Origin: Rhizobiaceae bacterium
GTDB lineage: Bacteria; Pseudomonadota; Alphaproteobacteria; Rhizobiales; Rhizobiaceae
Length of the DNA stretch: 49,408 nucleotides
Assembly: GCA_029212415.1 (NCBI GenBank)
Contig: JARGOF010000038.1
Location: forward strand, 1 to 49,408
Direction of reading: 5' to 3'
In this document: positions 35,956-45,898 of the stretch, one piece after another
Layout: every line of letters begins with the position of its first letter
Numbering within the stretch: the stretch's first letter is position 1
Translations under genes and position numbers: made by a program
Notes under the pieces: generated by a model
Databases searched by the model: none
Told to the model about the DNA's origin: nothing
What the model saw: only the letters and a program-made list of their open reading frames with translations

Positions 35956-37329
35956 ATGACATCGACCGGCCTTGAACGAAGGCCGTTCACCGTCACGCAC
36001 CGGATGGTTCTTTCGATCGCCGTGCCGATGACCTTTGCCTATCTCACGACACCGCTCTTGGGCTTTGTGGATATGGCCGTCATCGGCCAATTGGGCGTTC
36101 CAGCCCTGATTGGCGGTCTGGCCGTGGGCGCCATTATTCTGGATCTGGTTTTTACGACCTTCAATTTTTTGCGCGCCGCAACAACAGGGCTGGTGGCTCA
36201 GGCCTTCGGTCGGGGCGATGAAACAGAAGAGCAGGCGGTGTTCTGGCGCTCACTGATGATTGGCCTTGCCAGTGGCCTCGCCATTATCGTTCTTTCACCG
36301 CTTGTCTTGCGCCTTGGCCTGTGGGTGATGGCACCGGGAGAGAGTGTCCTGGAAGCAACGCAAATCTATTTCACCATCCGGATTTTGTCGGCTCCTGCCA
36401 GTCTTGCCAATTATGCTGTGCTTGGTTTTGTCCTGGGACGTGGTCAAGGTGTTGCAGGGCTTTTATTACAGACATTGATCAATGGCATCAATATCGGTCT
36501 GTCCATCTGGCTGGGGCTCGTTCTCGGCTGGGGCATTGCGGGTGTCGCCTGGGCCACGGTGACGGGTGAACTTGTCGGGATGATCGTCGGTCTGTCCTAT
36601 GTCTACAGCCGCTTCGACAGAGCGCGCCAGCCAAGCTGGAAGCGGGTGTTTGAAAAGTCTGCGGTCATGAAGCTGATGTCGCTCAATCGCGATATCATGA
36701 TCCGGTCCTTCGCACTGCTGATCGCCTTCGCGCTGTTTGTGCGCCAGGGTGCGCAATTCGGGCCGGTGACGCTTGCCGCCAATGCTGTTTTGATGAATTT
36801 TTTCATGGTTGCAGGCTATTATCTCGACGGATTTGCCAATGCTGCAGAGCAATTGGCCGGCCGTGCGATTGGTGCAAACCATCGACCGGCCTTTGAGCGG
36901 GCAGTGCGCCTGAGTCTGTTCTGGGGCATAGGCCTTGCTGGGCTGACGACGCTGTTCTTTCTTATCTTTGGCAGTGCCGTCGTGGATTTTATTACAACGT
37001 CTGAAGACGTGCGCATGGCATCACGGCACTATCTTGTCTGGGCCGCGTTTACAGCCTTGGCTGGTGTTTTGGCCTTCGAAATGGACGGTGTTTTCATTGG
37101 CGCCACCTGGTCGCGCGACATGCGCAACATGATGCTGTTGTCGCTGGTGATTTATGTGCTGCTGATTGTATTGCTTGTTCCCCTTTGGGGGAACCATGGC
37201 CTTTGGGTTGCATTGCTGGCCTTCCTGGGCCTGCGGGGCTTTACCCTCTTTGCCATTTTGCCAAGGCGCACCGGCCAATATTTTGGCCCGGTCGGGCAGC
37301 CCTCGAGAAAATCATCAGACAGGCTCTAA
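35956..37329 (+). CDS. MATE-family efflux transporter, DinF-like
   Basis: A 457-residue, about twelve-helix inner-membrane antiporter of the MatE family, DinF subgroup. The N-terminal IAVPMTFAYLTTPLLGFVDMAVIG and NFLRAATTGLVAQAFGRGD segments are typical. It should export small molecules in exchange for H+ or Na+; the substrate is unknown. It is convergent with pyrD, six bases apart. Confidence 0.92.
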   Translation: MTSTGLERRPFTVTHRMVLSIAVPMTFAYLTTPLLGFVDMAVIGQLGVPALIGGLAVGAIILDLVFTTFNFLRAATTGLVAQAFGRGDETEEQAVFWRSLMIGLASGLAIIVLSPLVLRLGLWVMAPGESVLEATQIYFTIRILSAPASLANYAVLGFVLGRGQGVAGLLLQTLINGINIGLSIWLGLVLGWGIAGVAWATVTGELVGMIVGLSYVYSRFDRARQPSWKRVFEKSAVMKLMSLNRDIMIRSFALLIAFALFVRQGAQFGPVTLAANAVLMNFFMVAGYYLDGFANAAEQLAGRAIGANHRPAFERAVRLSLFWGIGLAGLTTLFFLIFGSAVVDFITTSEDVRMASRHYLVWAAFTALAGVLAFEMDGVFIGATWSRDMRNMMLLSLVIYVLLIVLLVPLWGNHGLWVALLAFLGLRGFTLFAILPRRTGQYFGPVGQPSRKSSDRL

Positions 37330-37335
37330 ATCAGC

Positions 37336-38433
37336 CTACGCCGGAATCGGCTTTGCTGCCCACTCATCCATCTTCCTGTCTCGCAATTGGCTGATGCTGC
37401 TTGCGCCCTGGCGCGCCACCAGGGTGGAAAGCTCTTTCAAAATGCTTCGAACCAGACCGGGGCCTTGATAGATGAATCCCGTATAAAGCTGAAGAATATC
37501 TGCTCCTGCGCATATTTTTTCGAGCGCAGTTTCGGCGCAATCGATGCCGCCGACACCCACCAATGTCATGTCGGGTCCCACCAGCTTGCGCATTTTTGCC
37601 AGAACAATTGTCGAACGCTCGAACAATGGCTTGCCGGAAAGGCCACCGGCCTCGTTGCTGCCAGGTTCATGGCGCAATGAACTGCGCGCCATCGTCGTGT
37701 TGGAAATGATCAGTCCATCCATTGCGTGCCGATCGAGTTCCTCGGCGATTTCTTCAAGTTCGCCTATTGTCAGATCCGGCGCTATCTTGAGGAATATCGG
37801 TTTGTGTTTCTTGCCTGCTTCGCGCTGCATATTGCGCGCTGCCATGACGGCATCCAGCAAAGGTCCAAGGCTGTCGCGCGATTGAAGGCCGCGCAGGCCA
37901 GGCGTGTTTGGAGAGGATATATTGATCGTCAGATAATCGGCGTGGTCGTAAAAAACATTCAGGCCCAACGTGTAATCGGCAATGCGATCGGCTGAATCCT
38001 TGTTGGCCCCGATGTTGATTCCAATCGGGCCGGGGTGCGGGTTTTCAAATTTTTCCAACCGCTTGAGCACGGCCTGATGGCCCTGATTGTTGAAGCCAAG
38101 GCGGTTTATGACGCCCTGATTGGCCGGAAGCCTGAAAATACGCGGTTTGGGATTGCCTGCCTGTGGTTTTGGCGTGACCGACCCTATCTCGGTAAAGCCG
38201 AATCCCAGACGCAGGATTTCACCTGGCACTTCGCCATTCTTGTCGTAGCCGGCAGCCAGTCCGATCGGATTTGGAAATGAAAGGCCTGCCGTGTGCACGG
38301 ACAGGTTCTTGTCATAGGCGGCGCGGCAGGAAGGCAACAGTCCTGATTTGAGCGCCAGAATGGACAGATGGTGCGCAGACTCGGGGTCCAGAGTGAAAAG
38401 TGCGCGTCTGCCAAGCGTGTTGAGAATGGTCAT
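37336..38433 (-). CDS. pyrD: Dihydroorotate dehydrogenase (quinone), class 2
   Basis: A 365-residue membrane-associated FMN enzyme that oxidises dihydroorotate to orotate in pyrimidine synthesis, passing electrons to quinone. Family signatures are GLAAGYDKNGE, GFGFTEIGSVTPKPQAGNPKPR, NISSPNTPGLR with the catalytic serine, and GVGGIDCAETALEKICAGAD. The ATG at 38433 begins two bases after the DUF952 stop, so the genes form an operon; this DUF952-pyrD order is common in Rhizobiales. Confidence 0.96.
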   Translation of the reverse strand: MTILNTLGRRALFTLDPESAHHLSILALKSGLLPSCRAAYDKNLSVHTAGLSFPNPIGLAAGYDKNGEVPGEILRLGFGFTEIGSVTPKPQAGNPKPRIFRLPANQGVINRLGFNNQGHQAVLKRLEKFENPHPGPIGINIGANKDSADRIADYTLGLNVFYDHADYLTINISSPNTPGLRGLQSRDSLGPLLDAVMAARNMQREAGKKHKPIFLKIAPDLTIGELEEIAEELDRHAMDGLIISNTTMARSSLRHEPGSNEAGGLSGKPLFERSTIVLAKMRKLVGPDMTLVGVGGIDCAETALEKICAGADILQLYTGFIYQGPGLVRSILKELSTLVARQGASSISQLRDRKMDEWAAKPIPA

Positions 38434-38435
38434 AT

Positions 38436-38780
38436 TCAAACCAGATCAGGCAGAATATGCTTGTTGTTATCGTCGAGCATCAAGGGTTTGGACCAGACAA
38501 CGGCGCTGAGTGGCAGAGGACCGTAAAGATGCGGGAACAAGGCGCCACCGCGAGATTCCTCATAGAGCAGCGCGTTGCCAAGGCGTGCGCCATCCACCGC
38601 AACCAGCACAAGGTCGCTCTGCCCGGCGAAATGCAACGCTGCTGTCTGCGCCACCTGATCGCCTGTGGAAAAATGGATGTATCCATCCTTGACGTCGATG
38701 GGCGCGCCCTTGAAGACGCCGGATTTTTCTGCCTGTTGCCAAAGAGGCTCTTCCGCGATTTTGTAGATGATGTGTGGCAT
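38436..38780 (-). CDS. DUF952 family protein
   Basis: A 114-residue soluble protein matching DUF952: IYKIAEEPLWQQAEKSG, YIHFSTGDQVAQTA, and FPHLYGPLPLSAV. The fold resembles ADP-ribosyltransferase-like proteins, but no activity is established. The ATG at 38780 has GGAAG upstream. It is directly followed by pyrD. Confidence 0.87.
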   Translation of the reverse strand: MPHIIYKIAEEPLWQQAEKSGVFKGAPIDVKDGYIHFSTGDQVAQTAALHFAGQSDLVLVAVDGARLGNALLYEESRGGALFPHLYGPLPLSAVVWSKPLMLDDNNKHILPDLV

Positions 38781-38926
38781 GATACTTCCAGTGCTAGATG
38801 TTCGGGCCTTTTCCATACACGATGGAATCAAAATGGCCGCAATGGAATCTGGCGGCAATCGCATTTTCGGCGTGATCGCCTGATATGAGATCATTTCGAT
38901 TGTGCAAATCATCGGACAGGGTGCGT

Positions 38927-39346
38927 ATGAACCAGTTTATACAAATATTCGTGGGCGGAACAATCGGCCTTCTTATCCTGTGTGGCGCAAGCCAGGCAGA
39001 GGCTCTGGAAAATCGCTTTGTGATGGAGTCTGTTGGCGAGGCAGCGGGAAGCGGATTTGTCCGCCTTGATACCCACACCGGCGAAATGTCGATTTGCAAA
39101 CTCTCGGACGGCCAGCTCATTTGCCGCATGGCGGCGGATGAACGGCGCGCGCTTGAAGATCAGATCGATTTGCTTGAAGAAAAGCTTGCCAGGCTTGAAG
39201 GCCCTTTGATTGAGCGGCCAGATACACGCTACAAGAATTTGCCTTCCGACGATGAAATCGACCAATCATTCGGCGTCATGGAAAAGCTGATGCGGCGTTT
39301 TTTTGATCTCGTCGAGGATCTGGAAAACGAGACCGATAAAAATTAA
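38927..39346 (+). CDS. Secreted coiled-coil hypothetical protein
   Basis: A 139-residue protein with a signal peptide (FVGGTIGLLILCGASQAEA), a short central domain with a two-cysteine pair (SICKLSDGQLICRM) and an acidic coiled coil (ALEDQIDLLEEKLARLE). The two cysteines could form a periplasmic disulfide. I do not recognise a named family. The ATG at 38927 has AGGG upstream. It is divergent from the DUF952/pyrD operon. Confidence 0.75.
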   Translation: MNQFIQIFVGGTIGLLILCGASQAEALENRFVMESVGEAAGSGFVRLDTHTGEMSICKLSDGQLICRMAADERRALEDQIDLLEEKLARLEGPLIERPDTRYKNLPSDDEIDQSFGVMEKLMRRFFDLVEDLENETDKN

Positions 39347-39710
39347 GCGCGACATTTTCTATACGCTGAAGCTTGATCACCCTGGTCTGATCGTTGTTGC
39401 AGTGCATCCCGGTTGGAGTGATCGGGCTGCCCGCAATTTCTGATAACAAAGACCTTTCGAGAAGCCTGTAGAGGATTCAATGCGTGCAGATAGTGGCCAA
39501 ATACCATTCAACCGGGTAATACCGTTGTCATCAGTGGCAAATCAGGTTTAGTTTGCAGGTGGGGCCGACCGATCTTTTCGCAACGGAAAGGTCAGTTGCA
39601 TGAATGAATGCGTTGGGACTTTCTTTGGATCATTCGGAGCCACCAGATGTTCCGATGGGCAAGGGGATGTTTTTCAGGCCTTTTGGGGCTCTGGGAAGGG
39701 GGCGAGCAAA

Positions 39711-40376
39711 TTGTCAAAAACAATCATTATTGCAGATGACCATCCGCTGTTTCGTGGTGCCATGCGACAGGCTTTGGCAGGCATTGAAGATGGACTGAAG
39801 ATCGTCGAGGCTGGTGATTTTGGTGCGGCTCGCAATGCTGCCGGTGATAATCCGGAGGCGGATTTGATGCTGCTGGACCTGACCATGCCCGGTGTCAGCG
39901 GTCTTTCGGGGCTGATCTCCTTGCGTGCCGAATATGTCAGCCTGCCCGTTGTCATTGTTTCGGCATCCGATGATCAGACAACGATCAGGCGTGCCATCGA
40001 CCTTGGTGCCTCCGGGTTTTTGTCTAAATCTGCCAGCATCGATGAAATTCGCGATGGTATCAAAGCTGTCCTGGCTGGAGAGGTCTGGACGCCCCGCGGG
40101 TTTGAATTCGGGCCCGAACAGGATGCCGAGATTGCTGAGTTGATAAGGCGTCTGCAAACATTGACGCCGCAACAAAGCCGGGTTCTCGGCATGCTTGCCG
40201 AGGGACTTCTCAACAAGCAGATCGCCTATGAACTCAGTGTTTCCGAGGCCACCATCAAGGCGCATGTCTCCGCAGTCCTGCAGAAACTGGCCGTTGACAG
40301 CCGCACCCAGGCTGTCATTCAACTGGCAAAAATCGGCGCAGAGATGCTTGATAGGGAAAACAGTTCACTCAACTGA
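39711..40376 (+). CDS. LuxR-family response regulator, CrbR/ErdR-like
   Basis: A 221-residue two-component regulator. The receiver has ADDHP at 8-12 and the phospho-acceptor D56 in LLDLTMPG; the output is a LuxR-type helix-turn-helix with LTPQQSRVLGMLAEGLLNKQIA. It is convergent with the SSS-type hybrid kinase gene, 13 bases apart, matching CrbS/CrbR (MxtR/ErdR) pairs that govern acetate use through acs in gamma-proteobacteria. The TTG start at 39711 gives the usual N-terminus; an ATG at 39600 with AAGG upstream would add 37 unrelated residues. Confidence 0.88.
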   Translation: MSKTIIIADDHPLFRGAMRQALAGIEDGLKIVEAGDFGAARNAAGDNPEADLMLLDLTMPGVSGLSGLISLRAEYVSLPVVIVSASDDQTTIRRAIDLGASGFLSKSASIDEIRDGIKAVLAGEVWTPRGFEFGPEQDAEIAELIRRLQTLTPQQSRVLGMLAEGLLNKQIAYELSVSEATIKAHVSAVLQKLAVDSRTQAVIQLAKIGAEMLDRENSSLN

Positions 40377-40389
40377 CTGTTTGGCCGAA

Positions 40390-43300
40390 TTATTCGGCGG
40401 CGGATTTTCGCGCAATGGCGATCTGGTTGAGAAATGCCCTGAGGGCTGCCGGTTTCAATGGTTTGTTGAAGATCGATATTGAATGCTCTTCTGCATTGTT
40501 GCGCACATCAAGGCTCCGGTCCGCAGTGACCAGAACAGCTGGAATATTGTCGCGCCAGTGCTGTCGAATTTTCAAAATGGCCTCAATGCCGTTGCCATCG
40601 TCCAGATGATAATCGGCGATGATGGCGTCTGGCGGGTGGGAGCTATTGGCAAAAAACGTCTCAAGTCCATCAACCGATCCGGCGCAGGATACCGCACAGC
40701 TCCACCCGCCCAGTAATATCTGCAGTCCGTCCAGGATTGCTGGTTCATTGTCGATGCACAGGACAGACAGGCCATCCAGTGTCATCGAGGCAGGAACAAT
40801 CGGCTGGTTGCCGCTCGTCAGTTGAACACGTTTGATATTGGTCTCGACGGGGATCTCGACCCTGAAATCGGTGCCTTTTCCCATCTTGGACGTGAGTATG
40901 ACCGGATGATCGAGAACGCGGGCGATCCGATCAACAATAGACAGACCCAGACCCAGACCTGAGGCATTTCGGGCGCCATCATCAAGTCGGATAAATTCTC
41001 CGAATACTTTTTCAAAACTGCTGTCGGGAATTCCGATTCCCGTATCGACCACCTGAACCATGACCGTATCGCCCCTGTGGCGTACACCCACAAGAACGCG
41101 GCCTCGGGGGGTGTATTTGATAGCATTCGAGACCAGATTCTGTATCAGCCGCCGCAGCAGATTTGGATCGCTGCGAACATGCGCCGATGTTGGCATGACC
41201 CGCATTTGCAACTTGTTTTCAGCTGCAATGGGTGCGAAATCCGTTTCGATACGGCGCAGCACATCGTTGAGCGGGAAGCTGGAGATCTGCGGTTTCATGG
41301 TGCCCGTATCCAGCCGCGAGATGTCGAGCACGGCACCCAATATGGATTCCACCGATTCCAGTGAGGAATCGATATTGCGCACCAGGTCGCGATTATCGGA
41401 TTCACCCAGCCGTTCAACCAGCGACGACGAGTAGAGACGCGCAGCATTGAGCGGTTGAATGATGTCATGGCCGGCAGCGGCGAGAAAACGTGTCTTGCCG
41501 ATATTGGCTTCTTCCGCCCGCGATTGCGCCTCGGCCAGTTCACCATTCACCCGAACCAGTTCAGCCGTACGGGTGGCAACGCGTTGTTCAAGCGTCTCAT
41601 TGGCTTGGGTCAGCGCTTCGGCTGAAGAAACCCGCTCGGTGATGTCCGCATAGGTGGTGACGACACCGCTGTCAGGCATGGGGTTCGATCGAATTTCAAT
41701 AATCCGACCTGACTCTGCAAGCATCAGCGTCCATGATGTGTCCATGGTCAGGAAATTGTCGATTGTGGATTTTACCTGATCTTGTCTTATATCGCCGCGG
41801 CCGGCAAGAATCTTGACAATATCTTCAAGCGCCACGCCAACCTGTCCGACGGATTCGGGCAAATCAAGCAGGGATCGAAAGCGGCGATTCCACACGCTCA
41901 ACCGGTTTGTCCTGTCGAACACGGTGATCCCCTGATCCATCTGACCAAGGGCCGTTTGCAGCAGGTCACGATTATACTGCAGCGCTTCTGATGCCTCATC
42001 AAGCAATCGCGCCGTATCGGATGACGTATCATCTTTTTGGAACAGCAATGAGAGCACCAGCCGAGCCGATGCCGATCCGATGGCGCTTCCCAGCAATTGT
42101 TCGGAGTAGCGCACCAGATCCATATCAGCCTGGGAACTGGGTTCGAGCCAGCGTCCGCGTGTGGTCTCATAGGTGTGGAAAGAACGTTCTGTGCGTTCCG
42201 CACCCAGGTATTTGGTGATTGTCTGTTTGAGCTGCTTGATGGTTATTCCGGTTTGCCAATCATTGCTGGCTGGCCGGATGATCGAACGTTGCGGGATGAA
42301 GACGCCAGCCTGCATGCGCTCCAGAGGTTTTGCCGGTCGGCTGAGAGACCCGGCAACAAACATCGCCAGATTGGCGCTGAGGCTGAGGATGACGCTGTTG
42401 ACGAATGGGTCAGCATTGCTGCCTGAAAAGGCGTCCGTAAAGGGCAGCAGGAATCCCAGGACGTTGGCGGCAATGGCCGAGTTGTCGGGGCCGCCGAAAC
42501 TCGGCACAAAAAGCAGATAGGTCCAGACGAACATGCCGCTGGACAATCCCGCGATCGCGCCGCGTGCGTTGGCCTGTTTCCATATGAGGCCTCCCAGCAG
42601 CGCAGGGGCAAATTGTGCAATGGCGGCAAAGGATAAAAGGCCGATGGATGCAAGGCCTGCATTGATATTGGCCGATCGATAATAGGCATACCCCAGAAGC
42701 ATGACGCAGAAAATAGACGTCCGCCGGATGATCAGGATCGTGCCGGTAAAGTCGCCCAGATCGCCGCCACGCCGGATGATGTTCTGACGCAGCAAAACCG
42801 GCATGACAATATCATTGGATATCATGATGGCGACGGCAACCGACGCAACGATAACCATGGCGGTCGCGGCTGAAAAACCGCCGATGAATGTCGCCAGTGA
42901 CAACCAGGGAATATCGTGTGCCAAGGGCAGGAGAAGTACGAATTGATCGCCGATTCCGGTTCCCTGAAAAGTCAGAAGACCCGCAACAGCAATGGGAATC
43001 ACAAAAAGATTGATGGCGATCAGATAGAGCGGAAACAGAAACCTGGCGGTGCGCAATTCGCTCTCGGTACGGTTTTCCACAACTGTTACGTGAAACTGTC
43101 TTGGCAGCACAATAATGGCAAAAGCCGACAAAAGGATCAGCACAAACCAGCGGGCAGGGGCCGTTTCATAGCTCATGGCCGCGACAACTGTTTCGTTCTG
43201 GCTTGCCTTTGCAAACAGATCGGCCGGGCCGTCAAAAAGAAAGAAAGTGGCGAACAGGCCAACTGCTGTAAAGGCAAGCAGCTTGACGAGTGATTCCGTT

Positions 43301-43896
43301 GCCACGGCCAGGATTAGTCCGTTCTGGTGCTCCGTCGCATCCGCATGGCGTGTTCCAAATATCACGGCAAAGCCAGCAAGAAGAAGCGCCACGATCAGTG
43401 AAATATCGGTCAGAAAGAACGAGCCGAACCGGGAGTCGAACGGTGTATCGGCCATGACGATGGTGACCGACGAGGAAACGGCTTTCAACTGCAGGGCGAT
43501 ATAGGGAATTGTACCGATAACCGCAATAAGGGCGACAATCCCCGCAACCGTGGGGTTTTTGCCGTATCGTGCGGCAATGAAATCGGCGATGGAGGTCAGC
43601 TTCTCCTCTTTCGCCAGAGTGACGATGCGGCGAATGACCGGCATGCCGATGGTGAAGACGAGGATTGGCCCGATGTAGATGGCAAGAAACTCGAAGCCAC
43701 GTTGCGCCGCCAGTCCCACCCCGCCAAAATATGTCCAGGAGGTACAATAGACAGCCAGGCTCAATGCATAGATCAAGGGCCGGCCCTTGCCGGCATCACG
43801 CTTGTTTGCAGACCGGCGGTCCCCAAAACTTGCGATTGCAAACAGCAACAGCAGATAGAGCAATGCCGAAGTGACGATAACCCAACCTACCAACAT
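40390..43896 (-). CDS. SSS transporter-like hybrid sensor kinase, CrbS/MxtR-like
   Basis: An 1168-residue inner-membrane protein. Residues 1 to about 500 are a sodium:solute symporter-like (SLC5) domain with about 13 helices, followed by a PAS domain (about 640-770), a HisKA/HATPase core with the phosphorylated H810 in AAGHDIIQPLNAARLYSSS, the ATP-binding GLGLGLSIVDR, and a C-terminal receiver with D1095 in IIADYH. This is the CrbS/MxtR layout: a transporter-like sensor that regulates acetate or short-chain carbon use with a LuxR-type partner. The ATG has AAGGAGGA ten bases upstream. It is convergent with the response regulator gene. Confidence 0.92.
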   Translation of the reverse strand: MLVGWVIVTSALLYLLLLFAIASFGDRRSANKRDAGKGRPLIYALSLAVYCTSWTYFGGVGLAAQRGFEFLAIYIGPILVFTIGMPVIRRIVTLAKEEKLTSIADFIAARYGKNPTVAGIVALIAVIGTIPYIALQLKAVSSSVTIVMADTPFDSRFGSFFLTDISLIVALLLAGFAVIFGTRHADATEHQNGLILAVATESLVKLLAFTAVGLFATFFLFDGPADLFAKASQNETVVAAMSYETAPARWFVLILLSAFAIIVLPRQFHVTVVENRTESELRTARFLFPLYLIAINLFVIPIAVAGLLTFQGTGIGDQFVLLLPLAHDIPWLSLATFIGGFSAATAMVIVASVAVAIMISNDIVMPVLLRQNIIRRGGDLGDFTGTILIIRRTSIFCVMLLGYAYYRSANINAGLASIGLLSFAAIAQFAPALLGGLIWKQANARGAIAGLSSGMFVWTYLLFVPSFGGPDNSAIAANVLGFLLPFTDAFSGSNADPFVNSVILSLSANLAMFVAGSLSRPAKPLERMQAGVFIPQRSIIRPASNDWQTGITIKQLKQTITKYLGAERTERSFHTYETTRGRWLEPSSQADMDLVRYSEQLLGSAIGSASARLVLSLLFQKDDTSSDTARLLDEASEALQYNRDLLQTALGQMDQGITVFDRTNRLSVWNRRFRSLLDLPESVGQVGVALEDIVKILAGRGDIRQDQVKSTIDNFLTMDTSWTLMLAESGRIIEIRSNPMPDSGVVTTYADITERVSSAEALTQANETLEQRVATRTAELVRVNGELAEAQSRAEEANIGKTRFLAAAGHDIIQPLNAARLYSSSLVERLGESDNRDLVRNIDSSLESVESILGAVLDISRLDTGTMKPQISSFPLNDVLRRIETDFAPIAAENKLQMRVMPTSAHVRSDPNLLRRLIQNLVSNAIKYTPRGRVLVGVRHRGDTVMVQVVDTGIGIPDSSFEKVFGEFIRLDDGARNASGLGLGLSIVDRIARVLDHPVILTSKMGKGTDFRVEIPVETNIKRVQLTSGNQPIVPASMTLDGLSVLCIDNEPAILDGLQILLGGWSCAVSCAGSVDGLETFFANSSHPPDAIIADYHLDDGNGIEAILKIRQHWRDNIPAVLVTADRSLDVRNNAEEHSISIFNKPLKPAALRAFLNQIAIARKSAAE

Positions 43897-44119
43897 GAAG
43901 CGAAAATCCTCCTTTTACGGTTTCATGCGCCTGCGACCATAGCTGCAAAGAGCATTCAGGCAAATGGGGCCAAAGTTGCATCACGCAGAAAGAACAGTTC
44001 ATGCCAAACCCCTGCGAAAGGCTTGTTTCCGCTATAATGGCGCTTTTATTTGAAAACGATTAGTATAGGGTCCGCGCCACTTGAAATAAACGTTCAATAT
44101 GAAAACAAAGGGAACGAAA

Positions 44120-44533
44120 ATGCTAAACGAATTTAAGGAATTCATTGCCAAGGGCAATGTCATGGATCTGGCTGTCGGTGTTATCATCGGCGGTGCATTT
44201 GGTCTGATCGTCAAGTCTCTGACCGATGACCTCATCATGCCGATTGTCGGCGCCATTTTCGGTGGCTTTGATTTTTCCGACTACTTCATTGGCCTGAGCA
44301 GTGCGGTCACTGCCGATACACTGGAAGCTGCCCGCGAACAGGGTGCGGTTCTGGCCTATGGTAGTTTTCTGACTGTCGCCATCAATTTCATCATTCTGGC
44401 CTGGATCATTTTCCTGATGGTCAAAGGTGTCAACAACCTGCGCCGCAAGGAAGAAGCAGCGCCAGCAGCGCCTGCTGCACCGCCAGCCGATGTTCAGTTG
44501 CTGACAGAAATTCGTGATCTCCTGAAGAAATAG
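44120..44533 (+). CDS. mscL: Large-conductance mechanosensitive channel MscL
   Basis: A 137-residue inner-membrane channel that opens under osmotic downshock. The first helix has [21 protein letters not shown], the second is [21 protein letters not shown], and the C-terminus is an acidic, alanine/proline linker with a short helix ([11 protein letters not shown]). The ATG at 44120 has AAGGGA six bases upstream; an in-frame ATG at 44099 is less likely. Confidence 0.96.
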   Translation: MLNEFKEFIAKGNVMDLAVGVIIGGAFGLIVKSLTDDLIMPIVGAIFGGFDFSDYFIGLSSAVTADTLEAAREQGAVLAYGSFLTVAINFIILAWIIFLMVKGVNNLRRKEEAAPAAPAAPPADVQLLTEIRDLLKK

Positions 44534-44606
44534 GTCCAAAAGGGCTTTGCTGGTGGTCACCAATCATCAGCATCGTCGATGGAATCATATGCGAATTTGA
44601 CGTGAT

Positions 44607-44648
44607 TTCTCCAGCCAGCAGGGCTATGTAATTCCTCTGGCTGGAGAA
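44607..44648 (+). promoter_or_regulatory. Perfect 12-bp inverted repeat covering the aminotransferase ribosome site
   Basis: TTCTCCAGCCAG (44607-44618) and CTGGCTGGAGAA (44637-44648) are perfect complements around an 18-base loop. The GGAG ribosome-binding site of the aminotransferase gene lies within the second arm, seven bases before its ATG at 44654. As RNA the hairpin would hide the ribosome site; as DNA it could be a repressor operator. Confidence 0.65.
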
Positions 44649-44653
44649 TATGA

Positions 44654-45820
44654 ATGACACGACTCGATGATCTAAGTCCGCGCGCACGCAACGTACCGGA
44701 GAGCGGCATCATTGCCCTGATCAACCATGGCAGGTTGAAACAGGGGCTCATCCCGCTTTGGGTCGGTGAGGGTGATCTCCCGACGCCCGATTTCATTTCT
44801 GAAGCCACGGTTCAGTCTTTGCACAGAGGCGAAACCTTCTATACTTGGCAACGCGGAATTCCAGACCTGCGTCAGGCCCTGGCTGACTATTACGCTCGCC
44901 ATTTTGGTGGTCGCCATGAGTCCGACAGCATGTTTGTAACCGGTTCCGGCATGCAGGCCATCAGGCTTGCCATCGAGGCAATCTGCAGTCCCGGCGATGA
45001 AGTGGCTTTCCTTTCGCCTGCCTGGCCGAATATCTCGGCTGCGCTCGAGATTTCCGGTTCGCACCCGGTGCCCGTAACGCTAGATTTTGGGCAGCATGGC
45101 TGGATGCTTGACATGGATCGGCTCGCCAAGGCCATTGGTCCAAAAACCCGGGCATTGTTCATCAATACGCCCTCAAATCCGACCGGCTGGGCGGCAAGTC
45201 TGGATGAATTGCGCGCCATTCTGGATCTTGCACGAAAAGCCGATATCTGGATCATCGCCGACGAGATCTATGCGCGCTACTACTATGAGGGCCATCGCGC
45301 GCCGTCGTTTCTCGACGTCATGGAAGACGGTGACAGGATCATGTTCGTCAATTCGTTTTCCAAGAACTGGTCCATGACCGGTTGGCGGGTCGGCTGGATC
45401 AAGGCGCCGGCAGAACTGGGCCAGGTCATTGAAAACCTGATACAATATTCGACATCCGGCGTGCCGCAATTTATGCAAGAGGGTGCTGTTGCCGCGCTGC
45501 AACAGGGCGATTTTTATGTGGAGGAGCAAAAGGAGCGCGCCCGCGCAGCCCGTGATGTTCTGTGTGACGCCCTGAGCGCAACCGGCCGGGTCCGTTTGGC
45601 AAAGCCAGACGGGGCATTCTATGCCTTCTTTTCAATCGATGGTCTGGAGGATTCCCATGCCGCCGCCTTGCGGGTCGTCGATGAAGCCAATGTCGGCCTT
45701 TCACCGGGGTCCGGGTTTTGCACCGGAGGCGACGCATTCCTGCGCGCCTGTTTCCTCAGACGGATCGATCATGTCGAAGAGGCAGCAGATCGCCTGGTAC
45801 GGTTCATTTCAGCACTGTAA
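44654..45820 (+). CDS. Class I/II PLP-dependent aminotransferase
   Basis: A 388-residue fold-type I pyridoxal-phosphate enzyme. The cofactor lysine is K237 in NSFSKNWSMTGWR; NTPSNPTG, DEIYARYYY and FLRACFL (substrate-carboxylate arginine) are in the expected order. It resembles aspartate or aromatic aminotransferases, but the amino donor and pathway are unknown. The ribosome site GGAG lies inside a 12-bp inverted repeat, which may regulate it. Confidence 0.92.
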   Translation: MTRLDDLSPRARNVPESGIIALINHGRLKQGLIPLWVGEGDLPTPDFISEATVQSLHRGETFYTWQRGIPDLRQALADYYARHFGGRHESDSMFVTGSGMQAIRLAIEAICSPGDEVAFLSPAWPNISAALEISGSHPVPVTLDFGQHGWMLDMDRLAKAIGPKTRALFINTPSNPTGWAASLDELRAILDLARKADIWIIADEIYARYYYEGHRAPSFLDVMEDGDRIMFVNSFSKNWSMTGWRVGWIKAPAELGQVIENLIQYSTSGVPQFMQEGAVAALQQGDFYVEEQKERARAARDVLCDALSATGRVRLAKPDGAFYAFFSIDGLEDSHAAALRVVDEANVGLSPGSGFCTGGDAFLRACFLRRIDHVEEAADRLVRFISAL

Positions 45821-45898
45821 GTGACGATCCACCGGCTTCGTCAGAGTGATTGCGATCCGAGCGTTGCGGCTTGTCAGCTACCCATTTACGCCCTGGCT

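Noticed and set aside
39600-39710. N-terminal extension of the response regulator
   Set aside because: An ATG with a fair ribosome site exists, but the 37 added residues do not resemble receiver-domain N-termini; the TTG at 39711 fits the family.
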